From assembly GCA_938035125.1 (NCBI GenBank), contig CALHNS010000014.1, forward strand, positions 1 through 64,000: a stretch of 64,000 nucleotides of DNA, written 5' to 3'. Shown here piece by piece: positions 27,172-36,109 of the stretch (its first letter is position 1; every line of letters starts with the position of its first letter). The position numbers and the translations under genes are program-made. The notes beneath the pieces are model-generated. The model saw only the letters and a list, made by a program, of their open reading frames with translations, did no database searches and was not told where the DNA came from. This DNA comes from an uncultured Granulosicoccaceae bacterium. Its GTDB lineage: Bacteria; Pseudomonadota; Gammaproteobacteria; Granulosicoccales; Granulosicoccaceae.

Positions 27172-27765
27172 CTAACGAGCCTGATTTTCTGGAAAGGAGA
27201 GGTTGATGGTGATGTTCTGAGGGTTGCCTTTCGCATCAGGCTGAAGTACCTCATTGGGCAATTCGATATTAATCGTCAGCCCCTTTGTAGTCGAGGGGTT
27301 AGATGCCCCAATCGCATTAACGAATACCTTCGGCTGAGTGAAAGCGCTGCCATCGTTCTTATTTTCTGATTTTGACAAGGCCGTCAATTTCTGGCTGTGA
27401 GTATTGATTAGAGCGCGGTGGGCCAAGGCTGATGCCGCTAGCTGGGCGTTGGCTTGTTGGGCAGCGGTTAGCGTTCCATAAGACGCGGCAGCGCTTGGGA
27501 CAGCTGCGCCAATTCCAGGTTCTTGAGCGTACATTGCCTGCCCAGCCAATATCGAGGACACCACACTGATGGCGTTATCTTGGTGTGGTTGCTTTTGCTG
27601 TGATGAGGAATAGCCCAGAGCCTTAGCGTCGTTTGTCTTAGCCGAAGGAGGGTCACATTCCAAAGGCATGTCCAGCTCATTAGCTTGAACCGGCGTGCAC
27701 AGAATCACGGCAACTATGGCGTAGGCCAAAGCGGAGGTCGGGCCTAATCTAGAAATCGAGCTCAT
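27172..27765 (-). CDS. Secreted protein of unknown function with a weak RebB-like stretch
   Basis: 197 residues with a signal peptide (hydrophobic segment ALAYAIVAVILCTPVQA, cleavage after QA). The middle region is Ala/Gln-rich: GQAMYAQEPGIG..., then TLTAAQQANAQLAASALAHR, a pattern loosely like the R-body/killing-trait RebB family. The C-terminus is beta-rich (GLTINIELPNEVL, ITINLSFPE). RebB proteins normally lack a signal peptide, so the resemblance may be coincidental. It is monocistronic and lies between the TRAP operon and a LOG gene. Confidence 0.7.
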   Translation of the reverse strand: MSSISRLGPTSALAYAIVAVILCTPVQANELDMPLECDPPSAKTNDAKALGYSSSQQKQPHQDNAISVVSSILAGQAMYAQEPGIGAAVPSAAASYGTLTAAQQANAQLAASALAHRALINTHSQKLTALSKSENKNDGSAFTQPKVFVNAIGASNPSTTKGLTINIELPNEVLQPDAKGNPQNITINLSFPENQAR

Positions 27766-27864
27766 TCAACCCTTCCCAAGTATGTTAACAACAGGTGTGT
27801 ATTGGAAAACGGCTTGCCGAGGTTGATACTGAAGTGCGAGGGTATCTGGTGAGAGGAAAATGCG

Positions 27865-27890
27865 AATCAGACCACACATGTGGTCTGATT
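27865..27890 (-). terminator. Perfect palindrome, likely terminator of the LOG gene
   Basis: 12-bp arms aatcagaccaca / tgtggtctgatt separated by 2 nt, 38 nt past the end of the LOG gene. On the - strand it is followed by CGCATTTTCC, a short T run. It might instead serve as an operator for the gene beginning at 27765. Confidence 0.55.
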
Positions 27891-27928
27891 CTGTGGCTAT
27901 GAAGTTCGATTTACAGAAAATCGATATC

Positions 27929-28651
27929 TTACAAATCCATAGACAGTTGAGAGGCATCGATGAGGCTGTCTAAATCCACGCCTTCGTAGAAGTCGAAGAT
28001 GGTATCAACCACAGTTTGAACATCATCAGTAACCGTGAATAAATTCATATCATCCGGGCTGATAGTGCCCATCTCAATCAACGAATCTTGAAACCATTGC
28101 AGTAAGCCATCCCAAAACTGGGTTCCAAATAAAATGATGGGGATTTTCTTCGTTTTACCGGTTTGCACCAATGTAAGAATTTCGGCCATTTCATCCAGTG
28201 TGCCAAACCCACCTGGCATCACCACATAAGCGGACGCGTACTTAACGAACATGACTTTTCGAGCGAAGAAGTATTTAAAGTTGATGCCAATATCTTGGTA
28301 AGCGTTACCCGATTGCTCGTGTGGCAATTTTATGTTCAAACCCACGCTTGCAGACTTTCCTGCAAAAGCACCTTTGTTAGAGGCTTCCATAACCCCTGGG
28401 CCACCACCGCTAACCACTGCAAAGCCAGAATCGGATAATAATCGCGAAAGTTCTTCAGAGACTTTGTAATACTCGTGGTCGGGTTTGAATCGTGCTGAGC
28501 CAAAGATGCTTACCGATGGGCTAACGTCTGCCATCTGTTGAAAGCCGTCCACAAATTCAGCCATGATTTGGAACACTTTCCAAGAGTCCCGAGTGAGGGC
28601 TTTGTCGCGAGCATCGGCGCGCATCTGATTATGTGTAGGAAGTTGTCGCAT
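27929..28651 (-). CDS. LOG-family Rossmann protein (TIGR00730 type)
   Basis: Nucleotide-monophosphate phosphoribohydrolase family related to plant LOG. Signature motifs SGGGPGVMEASNKGAF and VVMPGGFGTLDEMAE are intact. Often mis-called lysine decarboxylase. 240 aa is somewhat longer than the 190 aa core because of an N-terminal extension. The cellular substrate is unknown. Divergent from polA with ~97 nt between the starts. Confidence 0.93.
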   Translation of the reverse strand: MRQLPTHNQMRADARDKALTRDSWKVFQIMAEFVDGFQQMADVSPSVSIFGSARFKPDHEYYKVSEELSRLLSDSGFAVVSGGGPGVMEASNKGAFAGKSASVGLNIKLPHEQSGNAYQDIGINFKYFFARKVMFVKYASAYVVMPGGFGTLDEMAEILTLVQTGKTKKIPIILFGTQFWDGLLQWFQDSLIEMGTISPDDMNLFTVTDDVQTVVDTIFDFYEGVDLDSLIDASQLSMDL

Positions 28652-28748
28652 GGTTTGCTGTGTCGCTTAGTTAAGTTGTGTCTAAGTAGTTTTTAAAGGT
28701 GCATCTGGCGGTACACTTATCGAACCAGTAACCCTATAAGGTGCGGGC

Positions 28749-31535
28749 ATGCCCAGCCAGTCGAATAAACCGATCATCTTAGTGGATGGTTCTTCCTATC
28801 TCTATCGTGCATTCCATATTCCCAGCTTGCAGAGATTGACCAATCCTGAGGGCCAGCCCACCGGCGCCATATACGGCGTGATCAATATGATGCGCAGTTT
28901 ATTTCGTGAATACCAACCGACCAGCTTGGTGATGGTGTTCGATGCGAAAGGCAAAACTTTCCGAGATGATCTGTATAAAGAGTATAAGGCGAACCGGGCC
29001 TCAATGCCCGATGATATGCGTGTGCAGATAGAACCTCTTTACGCGATCATCGAAAACATGGGTATCCCATTGTTGATTGAATCGGGTGTGGAAGCTGATG
29101 ACGTCATTGGAACCCTTGCAGCCCAAGCAACAGAAAAAGGATTAAAAACAGTCATTTCCACTGGCGACAAAGACATGGCTCAGTTAGTCAATGAGCACGT
29201 CACTCTCATTAATACCATGACCAATACAGTAATGGATGAGGCTGGGGTGGTAGAAAAGTTTGGTGTTCGTCCTGATCAAATTATCGATTACTTAGCCCTT
29301 GTGGGTGACACCTCAGACAACATCCCGGGTGTACCCAGTTGTGGCCCTAAAACGGCTGTGAAGTGGCTGGCTACTCACAATGATTTGGCAACGGTGATGG
29401 CAGAGGCCGATTCTGTAAAAGGAAAAATTGGTGAAAAACTACGCGCAAGCTTAGATCATCTGCCTTTATCGCAAACGCTAACCACCATTAAAACCGATGT
29501 GCCTATGGCGCTTTCGATTGATGAGCTTGTATTTAAAGATCACGATCCGAAAAAATTAGCCGAATTGTACGCACAGCAAGGGTTTAAAACTTGGGGTCGT
29601 GAGATAGATGCTGGCAAAGGTTCGGTTGCTGATATTTCAGCTGCCGATTCTGTTAGTGCTAGCGGTGATAAAGATTCAAAAGAAGCTGGCTCTGATGCAT
29701 CAAGTTCTGACGTTGCAAAAGTAAGCTCAGAAAAATATGAAACCATAACCACAAAAACTGCGCTTAAACAATGGATAAAAAAATTAGAAAAAGCCGATGT
29801 TTTTGCATTTGATACCGAAACCACCAGCTTAGATTACATGCAAGCAAGCGTTGTTGGGGTGTCGTTTGCTGTAGCTGAAGGAGAGGCTGCCTATGTGCCA
29901 TTGGCACACGATTACGAGGGTGCACCTAAGCAGTTAGATCGTGATGAAACATTACAAGCGTTGCAACCACTGCTTGCCCGTAAACAATGTAATTTAGTTG
30001 GGCAGCACATTAAGTACGACATTAACGTGTTGCGCAATCACGGCATCGAGTTATCCAATGTTGCGCACGACACCATGCTTGAATCTTATATTTTAGATTC
30101 AACCGCAACAAGACACGACATGAATTCGTTGGCCAAAAAATACTTAGGCGTTAGCACCATAAAATTTGAAGACATTGCTGGCAAGGGTAAGAAGCAATTA
30201 ACGTTTAATGCGATAGAAATAGAACCCGCAGCAACTTATGCCGCTGAGGATGCTGACATTACTTTGCGCTTACATAATGTTCTGTGGGAGAAGCTGCAGA
30301 AATTTCCAGAGCTTGTAAAGTTATATCAAGAACTTGAATTACCTTTACTCAAAGTACTTTCGCGCATTGAGCGAGATGGTGTGTGTATTGATGCGGCCAT
30401 GTTGCAAAAACAGAGTAAGAAGGTATCCGCCAGTTTGGAATTAATTGTGGCTGACGCCTATGCTGATGCTGGTAAAGAATTTAATTTGTCATCACCAAAA
30501 CAAATTCAAGAAATCTTTTTCGCAGAAAAGCAATTTCCCATCATTCGTAAAACCCCTAAAGGGCAGCCATCAACCGCAGAAGATGTGCTGGAGCAGTTGG
30601 CGCAAGATTACGAACTGCCGCGATTAATCTTAAAGCATCGTAGTTTGTCGAAATTGCTGTCAACCTATATCGATAAATTGCCGTTGCAGGTGGATGAGAA
30701 TACGCAAAGGGTTCACACCTCGTATCATCAAGCAGTCGCGTCCACTGGGCGTTTGTCTAGCACCGATCCTAATTTGCAAAACATACCCATTCGAACAGAA
30801 GAGGGTCGCAAAATTCGTGAAGCGTTTGTTGCTGAAAAAGGTCAGCGATTACTCGCTGCCGATTATTCTCAAATTGAACTCAGAATAATGGCGCATTTGT
30901 CCGGTGATGCCGGATTGAATGATGCCTTTGCTAAAGGGCTGGATGTGCATCGTGCTACGGCGGCTGAAGTATTTGGTGTGGGTGTAGAACATGTTGAAGA
31001 CGATCAGCGCCGCGCTGCGAAGGCCATAAACTTTGGTTTGATTTATGGCATGTCAGCTTTTGGCCTTGCAAAGCAGCTGAACATAGCTCGCGGTGAAGCT
31101 CAGGATTACATCAACGTGTATTTTGATCGTTATCCTGGGGTTCGCGATTACATGGAAAGTACTCGGGAAAAAGCACGCGAGACAGGTTTTGTGGAAACGG
31201 TGTTCGGCAGGCGCTTGTATCTGCCCGACATTAACGCCCGGAATGCACAGCTAAGAAACTACGCAGAACGCATCGCCATCAATGCCCCCATGCAAGGCAC
31301 AGCTGCCGATATCATCAAGCGCGCCATGTTATCGGTGGATGCCTGGTTAGAATCCAATTCAGTGCCAGCTAAAGTCATTATGCAGGTGCATGATGAATTG
31401 GTACTGGAGGTTGAATCTGGTGAGCTTGAGTCTGTGGGCGAAAGCATAAAAGATCTTATGGTGCAGGCGGCAAGCCTTAGCGTACCCTTAGAGGTTGATG
31501 TGGGGATTGGTAATAGTTGGGAAGAGGCCCACTGA
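28749..31535 (+). CDS. polA: DNA polymerase I
   Basis: 928 aa, standard length, with three domains: 5'-3' exonuclease (ILVDGSSYLYRAFH, VFDAKGKTFRDD, GVEADDVIGTLA), 3'-5' proofreading exonuclease with an intact first motif (FAFDTETTSLD) and third motif YAAEDADIT, and the polymerase domain with LLAADYSQIELRIMAHLSGD, RRAAKAINFGLIYGMSAFGL and MQVHDELVLEV. Between the 5' nuclease and proofreading domain lies a Ser/Asp-rich linker (about residues 290-335). Confidence 0.98.
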   Translation: MPSQSNKPIILVDGSSYLYRAFHIPSLQRLTNPEGQPTGAIYGVINMMRSLFREYQPTSLVMVFDAKGKTFRDDLYKEYKANRASMPDDMRVQIEPLYAIIENMGIPLLIESGVEADDVIGTLAAQATEKGLKTVISTGDKDMAQLVNEHVTLINTMTNTVMDEAGVVEKFGVRPDQIIDYLALVGDTSDNIPGVPSCGPKTAVKWLATHNDLATVMAEADSVKGKIGEKLRASLDHLPLSQTLTTIKTDVPMALSIDELVFKDHDPKKLAELYAQQGFKTWGREIDAGKGSVADISAADSVSASGDKDSKEAGSDASSSDVAKVSSEKYETITTKTALKQWIKKLEKADVFAFDTETTSLDYMQASVVGVSFAVAEGEAAYVPLAHDYEGAPKQLDRDETLQALQPLLARKQCNLVGQHIKYDINVLRNHGIELSNVAHDTMLESYILDSTATRHDMNSLAKKYLGVSTIKFEDIAGKGKKQLTFNAIEIEPAATYAAEDADITLRLHNVLWEKLQKFPELVKLYQELELPLLKVLSRIERDGVCIDAAMLQKQSKKVSASLELIVADAYADAGKEFNLSSPKQIQEIFFAEKQFPIIRKTPKGQPSTAEDVLEQLAQDYELPRLILKHRSLSKLLSTYIDKLPLQVDENTQRVHTSYHQAVASTGRLSSTDPNLQNIPIRTEEGRKIREAFVAEKGQRLLAADYSQIELRIMAHLSGDAGLNDAFAKGLDVHRATAAEVFGVGVEHVEDDQRRAAKAINFGLIYGMSAFGLAKQLNIARGEAQDYINVYFDRYPGVRDYMESTREKARETGFVETVFGRRLYLPDINARNAQLRNYAERIAINAPMQGTAADIIKRAMLSVDAWLESNSVPAKVIMQVHDELVLEVESGELESVGESIKDLMVQAASLSVPLEVDVGIGNSWEEAH

Positions 31536-31683
31536 TCTCTTTGCTTTACCAAGAATTTTGCGCGTTCTTGAATTGAGGTGTTTTTGTGGCCTTATTTCTC
31601 TGACCCATTGACAGAAGCGCTACAAAATGGGGAAATGGTGGTCTGAATCCTTACCTATCTTGAGCAACAGCGGAGCACACAAC

Positions 31684-32946
31684 ATGCATTACGTGGTTAT
31701 CGGAGCCGGTCCAGCGGGCGTTAACGCAGCAGAGCACCTTCGAAAAAACGATCCGTCTGGGGAAATCACTTTGCTTGCGGCTGAAGATGCGCCGCCTTAT
31801 TCGCGCATGGCGCTGCCGTATTTTCTGGTGGGTAATATCTCGGCCGAAGGCACCTATTTGCGAAAAGATGCAGATCATTACTCTCGGCTGGGTATTAATG
31901 TTCGACATGCGCGGGTCAGTTCGGTAGATACCGGAGCAAAATCCATCCAATTGTTAGGCGGCGATAGTTTGGCGTACGACAAGCTGCTGGTCGCTACGGG
32001 TGCAACCGCTGTGAAACCGCCCGTGCCTGGTATTGATTTGGAAGGTGTTTACAACTGCTGGTCTTTGGCTGATGCCCACAAAATCATTGATCGCGCAGCG
32101 CCTGGGTCGAATGTCATTCTGATGGGTGCAGGCTTTATCGGTTGCATCATTCTAGAGGCACTAGCGGCTCGAAAAGTTAACTTAACGGTTATCGAGATGG
32201 AAGATCGCATGGTGTCGCGCATGACCAATGAAACCATGGGCAACATGATTAAGTCATGGTGTGAAGATAAAGGCATCACGGTGCTTACCGGTACCCGAGT
32301 TGATTCCATCGAAGAAAATGGTGGCGCTTTATCGGTCGCAACGAACACCAGCAAGACTCTGCCCGCCGATTTGGTGATCTGCGCCACTGGCGTGCGTTCC
32401 AATACCGCGTTTTTAGATAAAAGCAATATAAAAATTGACATGGGCATAGTGGTTGATGACTTCATGCAAACCAGTGTTGCCGATGTGTACGCCGCTGGCG
32501 ATGTGGCCCAAGGCAAAGATTTATCAACGGGCGACTATTACGTGCAAGCTATTCAGCCCACCGCGGTTGAGCATGCAAAGCTTGCTGCTTGGAGTATGGT
32601 TCATGGTCATACCAGCCCAACTCCGGGTAAGTTGAATATGAACGTTCTCGATACGGTGGGTCTTATCTCCACATCGTTTGGTTTGTGGATGGGCACCGAC
32701 GGTGGTGAAGAGGCGGAACTGGTCGACACAGAGCGGTATAAATATCTAAATTTGCAGTTCAAAGACGATGTTTTAGTGGGTGCCAGCAGTTTAGGCATGA
32801 CGCAGCATGTAGGATGTATGCGAGGTCTTATCCAAACCGGTGCTCGTTTGGGCGATTGGAAAGATAAATTGCTGGAAGAGCCGAATCGTTTGCCAGAAGC
32901 CTATCTTGCTAGTGCGCAGGCTCAGAACAAAACGCTGGAGCGTTAA
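31684..32946 (+). CDS. aorC: FAD/NAD(P)-dependent oxidoreductase, AorC-like
   Basis: Pyridine nucleotide-disulphide oxidoreductase fold. FAD-binding GAGPAGVNAAEHL at the N-terminus, second dinucleotide site LMGAGFIGCIILEAL about residue 150, and the FAD-binding YAAGDVAQG about residue 280. ATG 31684 is taken because it places the FAD loop at the N-terminus and a cggag site precedes it; the frame from 31627 adds a non-family leader. 420 aa fits the FAD subunit of bacterial aldehyde oxidoreductase, which passes electrons to NAD. The assignment rests on size, fold, its MoaD/MoaA neighbours and the AOR genes downstream; alone it would be called a generic nitrite-/rubredoxin-reductase-like flavoprotein. 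Confidence 0.85.
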   Translation: MHYVVIGAGPAGVNAAEHLRKNDPSGEITLLAAEDAPPYSRMALPYFLVGNISAEGTYLRKDADHYSRLGINVRHARVSSVDTGAKSIQLLGGDSLAYDKLLVATGATAVKPPVPGIDLEGVYNCWSLADAHKIIDRAAPGSNVILMGAGFIGCIILEALAARKVNLTVIEMEDRMVSRMTNETMGNMIKSWCEDKGITVLTGTRVDSIEENGGALSVATNTSKTLPADLVICATGVRSNTAFLDKSNIKIDMGIVVDDFMQTSVADVYAAGDVAQGKDLSTGDYYVQAIQPTAVEHAKLAAWSMVHGHTSPTPGKLNMNVLDTVGLISTSFGLWMGTDGGEEAELVDTERYKYLNLQFKDDVLVGASSLGMTQHVGCMRGLIQTGARLGDWKDKLLEEPNRLPEAYLASAQAQNKTLER

Positions 32947-32959
32947 TTAAGTAAACCCT

Positions 32960-33214
32960 ATGCAAATAACATTGAAACTTTATGCCACGTTGTCTGATCT
33001 GCTGCCTTCGGGCGCGGTTAAGAACGCTGCCAAAATTTCGGTGGACGAAGACGTAACACTGAACCGCATCATTGATCAATACAAAGTGCCACGAGAATTA
33101 GCCCACTTGGTTTTGGTTAATGGTCATTTTGTTTGTGATACCGATCGCGATCAAACCGGTGCCTTGGTAGAAGGTGATGTACTTGCTATTTGGCCACCCG
33201 TTGCCGGTGGATAA
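32960..33214 (+). CDS. MoaD/ThiS-family sulphur carrier
   Basis: 84-residue beta-grasp protein that ends in the Gly-Gly tail (WPPVAGG) which is activated to a thiocarboxylate. MoaD proteins donate sulphur to form the dithiolene of molybdopterin. Here it lies beside a dedicated MoaA and an AOR oxidoreductase gene, suggesting a pathway-specific copy for a tungsten cofactor. 13 nt after the FAD gene. Confidence 0.9.
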   Translation: MQITLKLYATLSDLLPSGAVKNAAKISVDEDVTLNRIIDQYKVPRELAHLVLVNGHFVCDTDRDQTGALVEGDVLAIWPPVAGG

Positions 33215-33220
33215 TATTTT

Positions 33221-33514
33221 ATGACTGCCGAGAATTTTTCTAAAGAGATGGGTGTTAGCCACGCCGATTTTTTTCGCCTTTTGCCGCGCGCCATGGGGGA
33301 TACCCCTTTTACGGTTCAAGGTATGAAAGTAATGGGGGAATTATCCGGTGGTGGTGCGGTAACCATTGAGATCGGCGAGCAACAGGTTCGACGAATTGCA
33401 CTGATGGCCATTCCATTTGCCGAGGTTAGTTTTTCATTTACTAACGTGAGTGAAGATGATCGCACCCAGTTTATGCAGTACTTCGACTTACGTTTTCAAC
33501 GTGGTGGTGGTTAA
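33221..33514 (+). CDS. Unknown 97-aa protein with C-terminal Gly-Gly-Gly
   Basis: No family recognised. The start MTAENFSKEMGVSHADFF leads into a compact alpha/beta sequence (GGGAVTIEIGEQQVRR, ALMAIPFAEVSFSFTNVS). It ends in RGGG, a free flexible glycine tail like that of ubiquitin-like carriers, though the beta-grasp pattern is not evident. Embedded 6 nt after moaD-like and 5 nt before moaA, it is very likely part of the same cofactor/AOR unit. Confidence 0.82.
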   Translation: MTAENFSKEMGVSHADFFRLLPRAMGDTPFTVQGMKVMGELSGGGAVTIEIGEQQVRRIALMAIPFAEVSFSFTNVSEDDRTQFMQYFDLRFQRGGG

Positions 33515-33519
33515 GCGCT

Positions 33520-34554
33520 ATGAGTGATGAAAGCATGCAAAACCCAAGCACTGTGGTGGATAAACTCTATCGCCCATTGCATGATTTGCGTGTATCAGTG
33601 ACCGATCGATGCAATTTTCGCTGTGTGTATTGCATGCCTAAATCGGTTTTCAATAAAGACTACAAATTTTTAAATCGTGATGAAATTCTGTCTTGGGACC
33701 ACATCGTTGATGTGGTAAAGGCTGCAGCCCCTTTGGGGGTTCGAAAGGTTCGATTAACCGGTGGCGAGCCGCTGATTAGAAATGACTTAGAAGAGCTTAT
33801 AGATCGCATTGTCTCGGTTGATGGCATCACAGATATCAGCATGACAACCAATGCCGCTTTGTTAACACGTAAGCGCGCCGAATCATTAAATCAAGCTGGG
33901 CTCAAAAGAATTAACGTAAGTTTGGATGCGATGGACGATAAAACCTTTCGCGCCATGAACGACATGAACGTTGATGTCTCTTCTGTGCTAACCGGTATTG
34001 ATAACGCTGTGGCGGCAGGCATTGAAAACGTCAAAGTAAATATGGTGGTTAAGAAGGGGCTGAACGATCACAGTATTTTGCCCATGGCCCAGCATTTTCA
34101 TGGCACCAATCAAACATTACGTTTTATTGAATTTATGGATGTTGGGAATTCCAATGCTTGGGATTTAACCGATGTGGTGACAAGCCAGCAAATTGCCGAT
34201 GCAATCAATCAGGAATTACCGATTGAACCGGTTGAGGCGAACTATCGCGGCGAAGTTGCAAAGCGCTGGCGTTACGTCGATGGTGGTGGTGAAATTGGCA
34301 TCATCAGCTCGGTGTCCGACCCCTTTTGCGGTGATTGCAGCCGAGCTCGATTGTCAGCCACCGGTAGCATATACACCTGCCTATTTGCCAGTGAAGGCCA
34401 TGATCTACGATCTGTTTTAGAAAAAAACGATGCGCAGTTGTTAGAGAATCATCTGAAGCGAATTTGGCAGGTGCGTGAAGATCGTTATTCAGAAACTCGC
34501 ACACAAGTGGTCACCTTGCGCCCTAAAGTGGAAATGTCCTTTATCGGCGGCTGA
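33520..34554 (+). CDS. moaA: GTP 3',8-cyclase MoaA (radical SAM)
   Basis: First enzyme of molybdenum/tungsten pterin cofactor synthesis. Radical-SAM cluster motif DRCNFRCVYCMP, GGEPLIR, and the second cluster region FCGDCSRARLSATGSIYTC, ending in the family's catalytic Gly-Gly (FIGG). 344 aa is normal. No moaC, moaE or mogA lies nearby, so this copy may serve the local AOR-type enzyme with the rest of the pathway encoded elsewhere. Confidence 0.96.
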   Translation: MSDESMQNPSTVVDKLYRPLHDLRVSVTDRCNFRCVYCMPKSVFNKDYKFLNRDEILSWDHIVDVVKAAAPLGVRKVRLTGGEPLIRNDLEELIDRIVSVDGITDISMTTNAALLTRKRAESLNQAGLKRINVSLDAMDDKTFRAMNDMNVDVSSVLTGIDNAVAAGIENVKVNMVVKKGLNDHSILPMAQHFHGTNQTLRFIEFMDVGNSNAWDLTDVVTSQQIADAINQELPIEPVEANYRGEVAKRWRYVDGGGEIGIISSVSDPFCGDCSRARLSATGSIYTCLFASEGHDLRSVLEKNDAQLLENHLKRIWQVREDRYSETRTQVVTLRPKVEMSFIGG

Positions 34555-34693
34555 GCGCGCAATGCGCTTATGCCAATAGCTTCACATTTTCGCTCAAATT
34601 TTTTTAAGAGCTTCCAGACGTTTACTGTGGTTGTTAAAGCGCCGTTTCAAAAATGCAACTGTGCCTTTGGCCTATCGATAAAAATTTTGTCTT

Positions 34694-34706
34694 ACCGATG
34701 GTCGGT
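34694..34706 (+). promoter_or_regulatory. Possible operator before the sugar ABC operon
   Basis: accga-tgg-tcggt inverted repeat, 11 nt upstream of a TAGTAT (34717-34722) that could be a -10 box. About 90 nt before the binding-protein start. A repressor site for the sugar operon is possible; unsupported beyond symmetry and location. Confidence 0.25.
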
Positions 34707-34793
34707 CGATTTGCGCTAGTATCTAAGCGACGTAGATTCGAAGCCCGTTTTCGTATCTGTTCGAAAGTAAATTAATTTCTTGGAGGAAGAAAT

Positions 34794-36023
34794 ATGCAAA
34801 AACATGTTAAAGCACTAGGGCTATCAATGGCCTTGGCCGTACCCCAAATGGCCACATCAGCTGATCTTGAAGTCACCCATTGGTGGACATCAGGTGGAGA
34901 GGCTGCTGCGGTAAAAGAATTCGCCAAAGCATTTAATGCAACCGGCAATAATTGGGTTGACGGCGCTATTGCAGGTTCTGGTGGAACCGCTCGTCCGATC
35001 ATTATCAGTCGTATTCTGGGTGGTGACCCCATGGCGGCAACTCAATTAAATCATGGTCGGCAAGCAGAAGAATTAATCGAAGCAGGCCTTATGACTGACC
35101 TTACCGAGTTGGCTGAAAAAGAAGGTTGGAAAGATATTGTTAATCCGTCGTCTTTACTAGATTCGTGCACGTTCGAAGGGCGCATCTATTGTGTTCCAGT
35201 CAATATTCACTCTGGCCAGTGGATTTGGTTAAGCCACGGAGCATTTGAAACGGCAGGATTGGATGTACCTGCAGATTGGAATGAATTTGTCGCCGCCGCA
35301 CCAAAATTAGAAGAAGCTGGCATTTTGCCGCTAGCAATGGGGCAGCAAGGTTGGCAACAGAATCTTGCATTCGGCGCAATCACCATTGGTGTTGCAGGTA
35401 TCGATGCTTGGCGAAAAGTTTCGGTTGAGCGAGATGCATCGGCAGCTGCTGGCCCTGAATACAAGGCCGTTTTCGAAGCGGTAGCCGCAGCGCGTGAATT
35501 AGCGCGTGAGTCGAACGTTCAAGATTGGAACCAAGCCACTAACTTAGTCATCACCAATAAAGCGGGTGGTCAAATCATGGGTGATTGGGCTCAAGGTGAA
35601 TTTCAAGTTGCAGGACAGGTTGCTGGTAAAGACTACACATGCTTACCAGGGCTGGGTATTAATGAAATCCTAGATACGGGCGGTGATGCTTTCTATTTCC
35701 CCGTTGTTAAGGATGAAGAAACTAAAAAAGCACAGTTAGAGCTAGCCTCTTTGTTGATTTCACCTGAAGTTCAAGTGGCGTTTAACTTAAAGAAAGGCTC
35801 GTTGCCGGTTCGTGGCGACATCGACTTATCTTCAGCCAATGACTGCATGCAGAAAGGGTTAAAGATTTTGGCCGATGGAAACGTCTTGCCATCTGGTGAT
35901 CAAAACTTATCTCCTGATACGCAAACCCAGATTGAAGATTTAATGGCTGAATTTTGGTCTTCAACTATGAGTGCTGCCGATGCTCAAGAAGCCTACGTAG
36001 CGATCATTGCTGATTCTGAGTAA
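34794..36023 (+). CDS. ABC sugar transporter substrate-binding protein
   Basis: Periplasmic receptor of a CUT1-type carbohydrate importer. Signal peptide at residues 1-23 (cleavage near ATSA/DLE), ggaggaag ribosome-binding site directly upstream. Motif-like features LEVTHWWTSGGEAAAV and PVNIHSGQWIWLSHGAFETAGL resemble glucose/mannose and glucoside receptors. First gene of a six-gene sugar operon; the attenuator-like hairpin follows. Confidence 0.93.
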   Translation: MQKHVKALGLSMALAVPQMATSADLEVTHWWTSGGEAAAVKEFAKAFNATGNNWVDGAIAGSGGTARPIIISRILGGDPMAATQLNHGRQAEELIEAGLMTDLTELAEKEGWKDIVNPSSLLDSCTFEGRIYCVPVNIHSGQWIWLSHGAFETAGLDVPADWNEFVAAAPKLEEAGILPLAMGQQGWQQNLAFGAITIGVAGIDAWRKVSVERDASAAAGPEYKAVFEAVAAARELARESNVQDWNQATNLVITNKAGGQIMGDWAQGEFQVAGQVAGKDYTCLPGLGINEILDTGGDAFYFPVVKDEETKKAQLELASLLISPEVQVAFNLKKGSLPVRGDIDLSSANDCMQKGLKILADGNVLPSGDQNLSPDTQTQIEDLMAEFWSSTMSAADAQEAYVAIIADSE

Positions 36024-36050
36024 AACACGCTTTGTGTCGTAGCGATGAGT

Positions 36051-36078
36051 GTGCCTTGCGCGGTTGCGCGCAAGGCAC
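36051..36078 (+). terminator. Strong hairpin between binding-protein and permease genes
   Basis: 11-bp perfect inverted repeat gtgccttgcgc (36051-36061) / gcgcaaggcac (36068-36078), 6-nt loop. It separates the receptor gene from the permeases. No T-run follows, so it more likely stabilises the upstream transcript than terminates it fully, giving more receptor than permease. Confidence 0.6.
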
Positions 36079-36109
36079 ATCATTTCAATAACCTGAGCCA
36101 TTATATTCA

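Noticed and set aside
27929-28651. Lysine decarboxylase
   Set aside because: The old family name; motifs PGGxGTxxE are those of LOG-type phosphoribohydrolases, and no PLP site exists.
31627-31683. Upstream start of the AorC-like gene
   Set aside because: The extra 19 residues precede the FAD-binding loop, which normally is at the very N-terminus.
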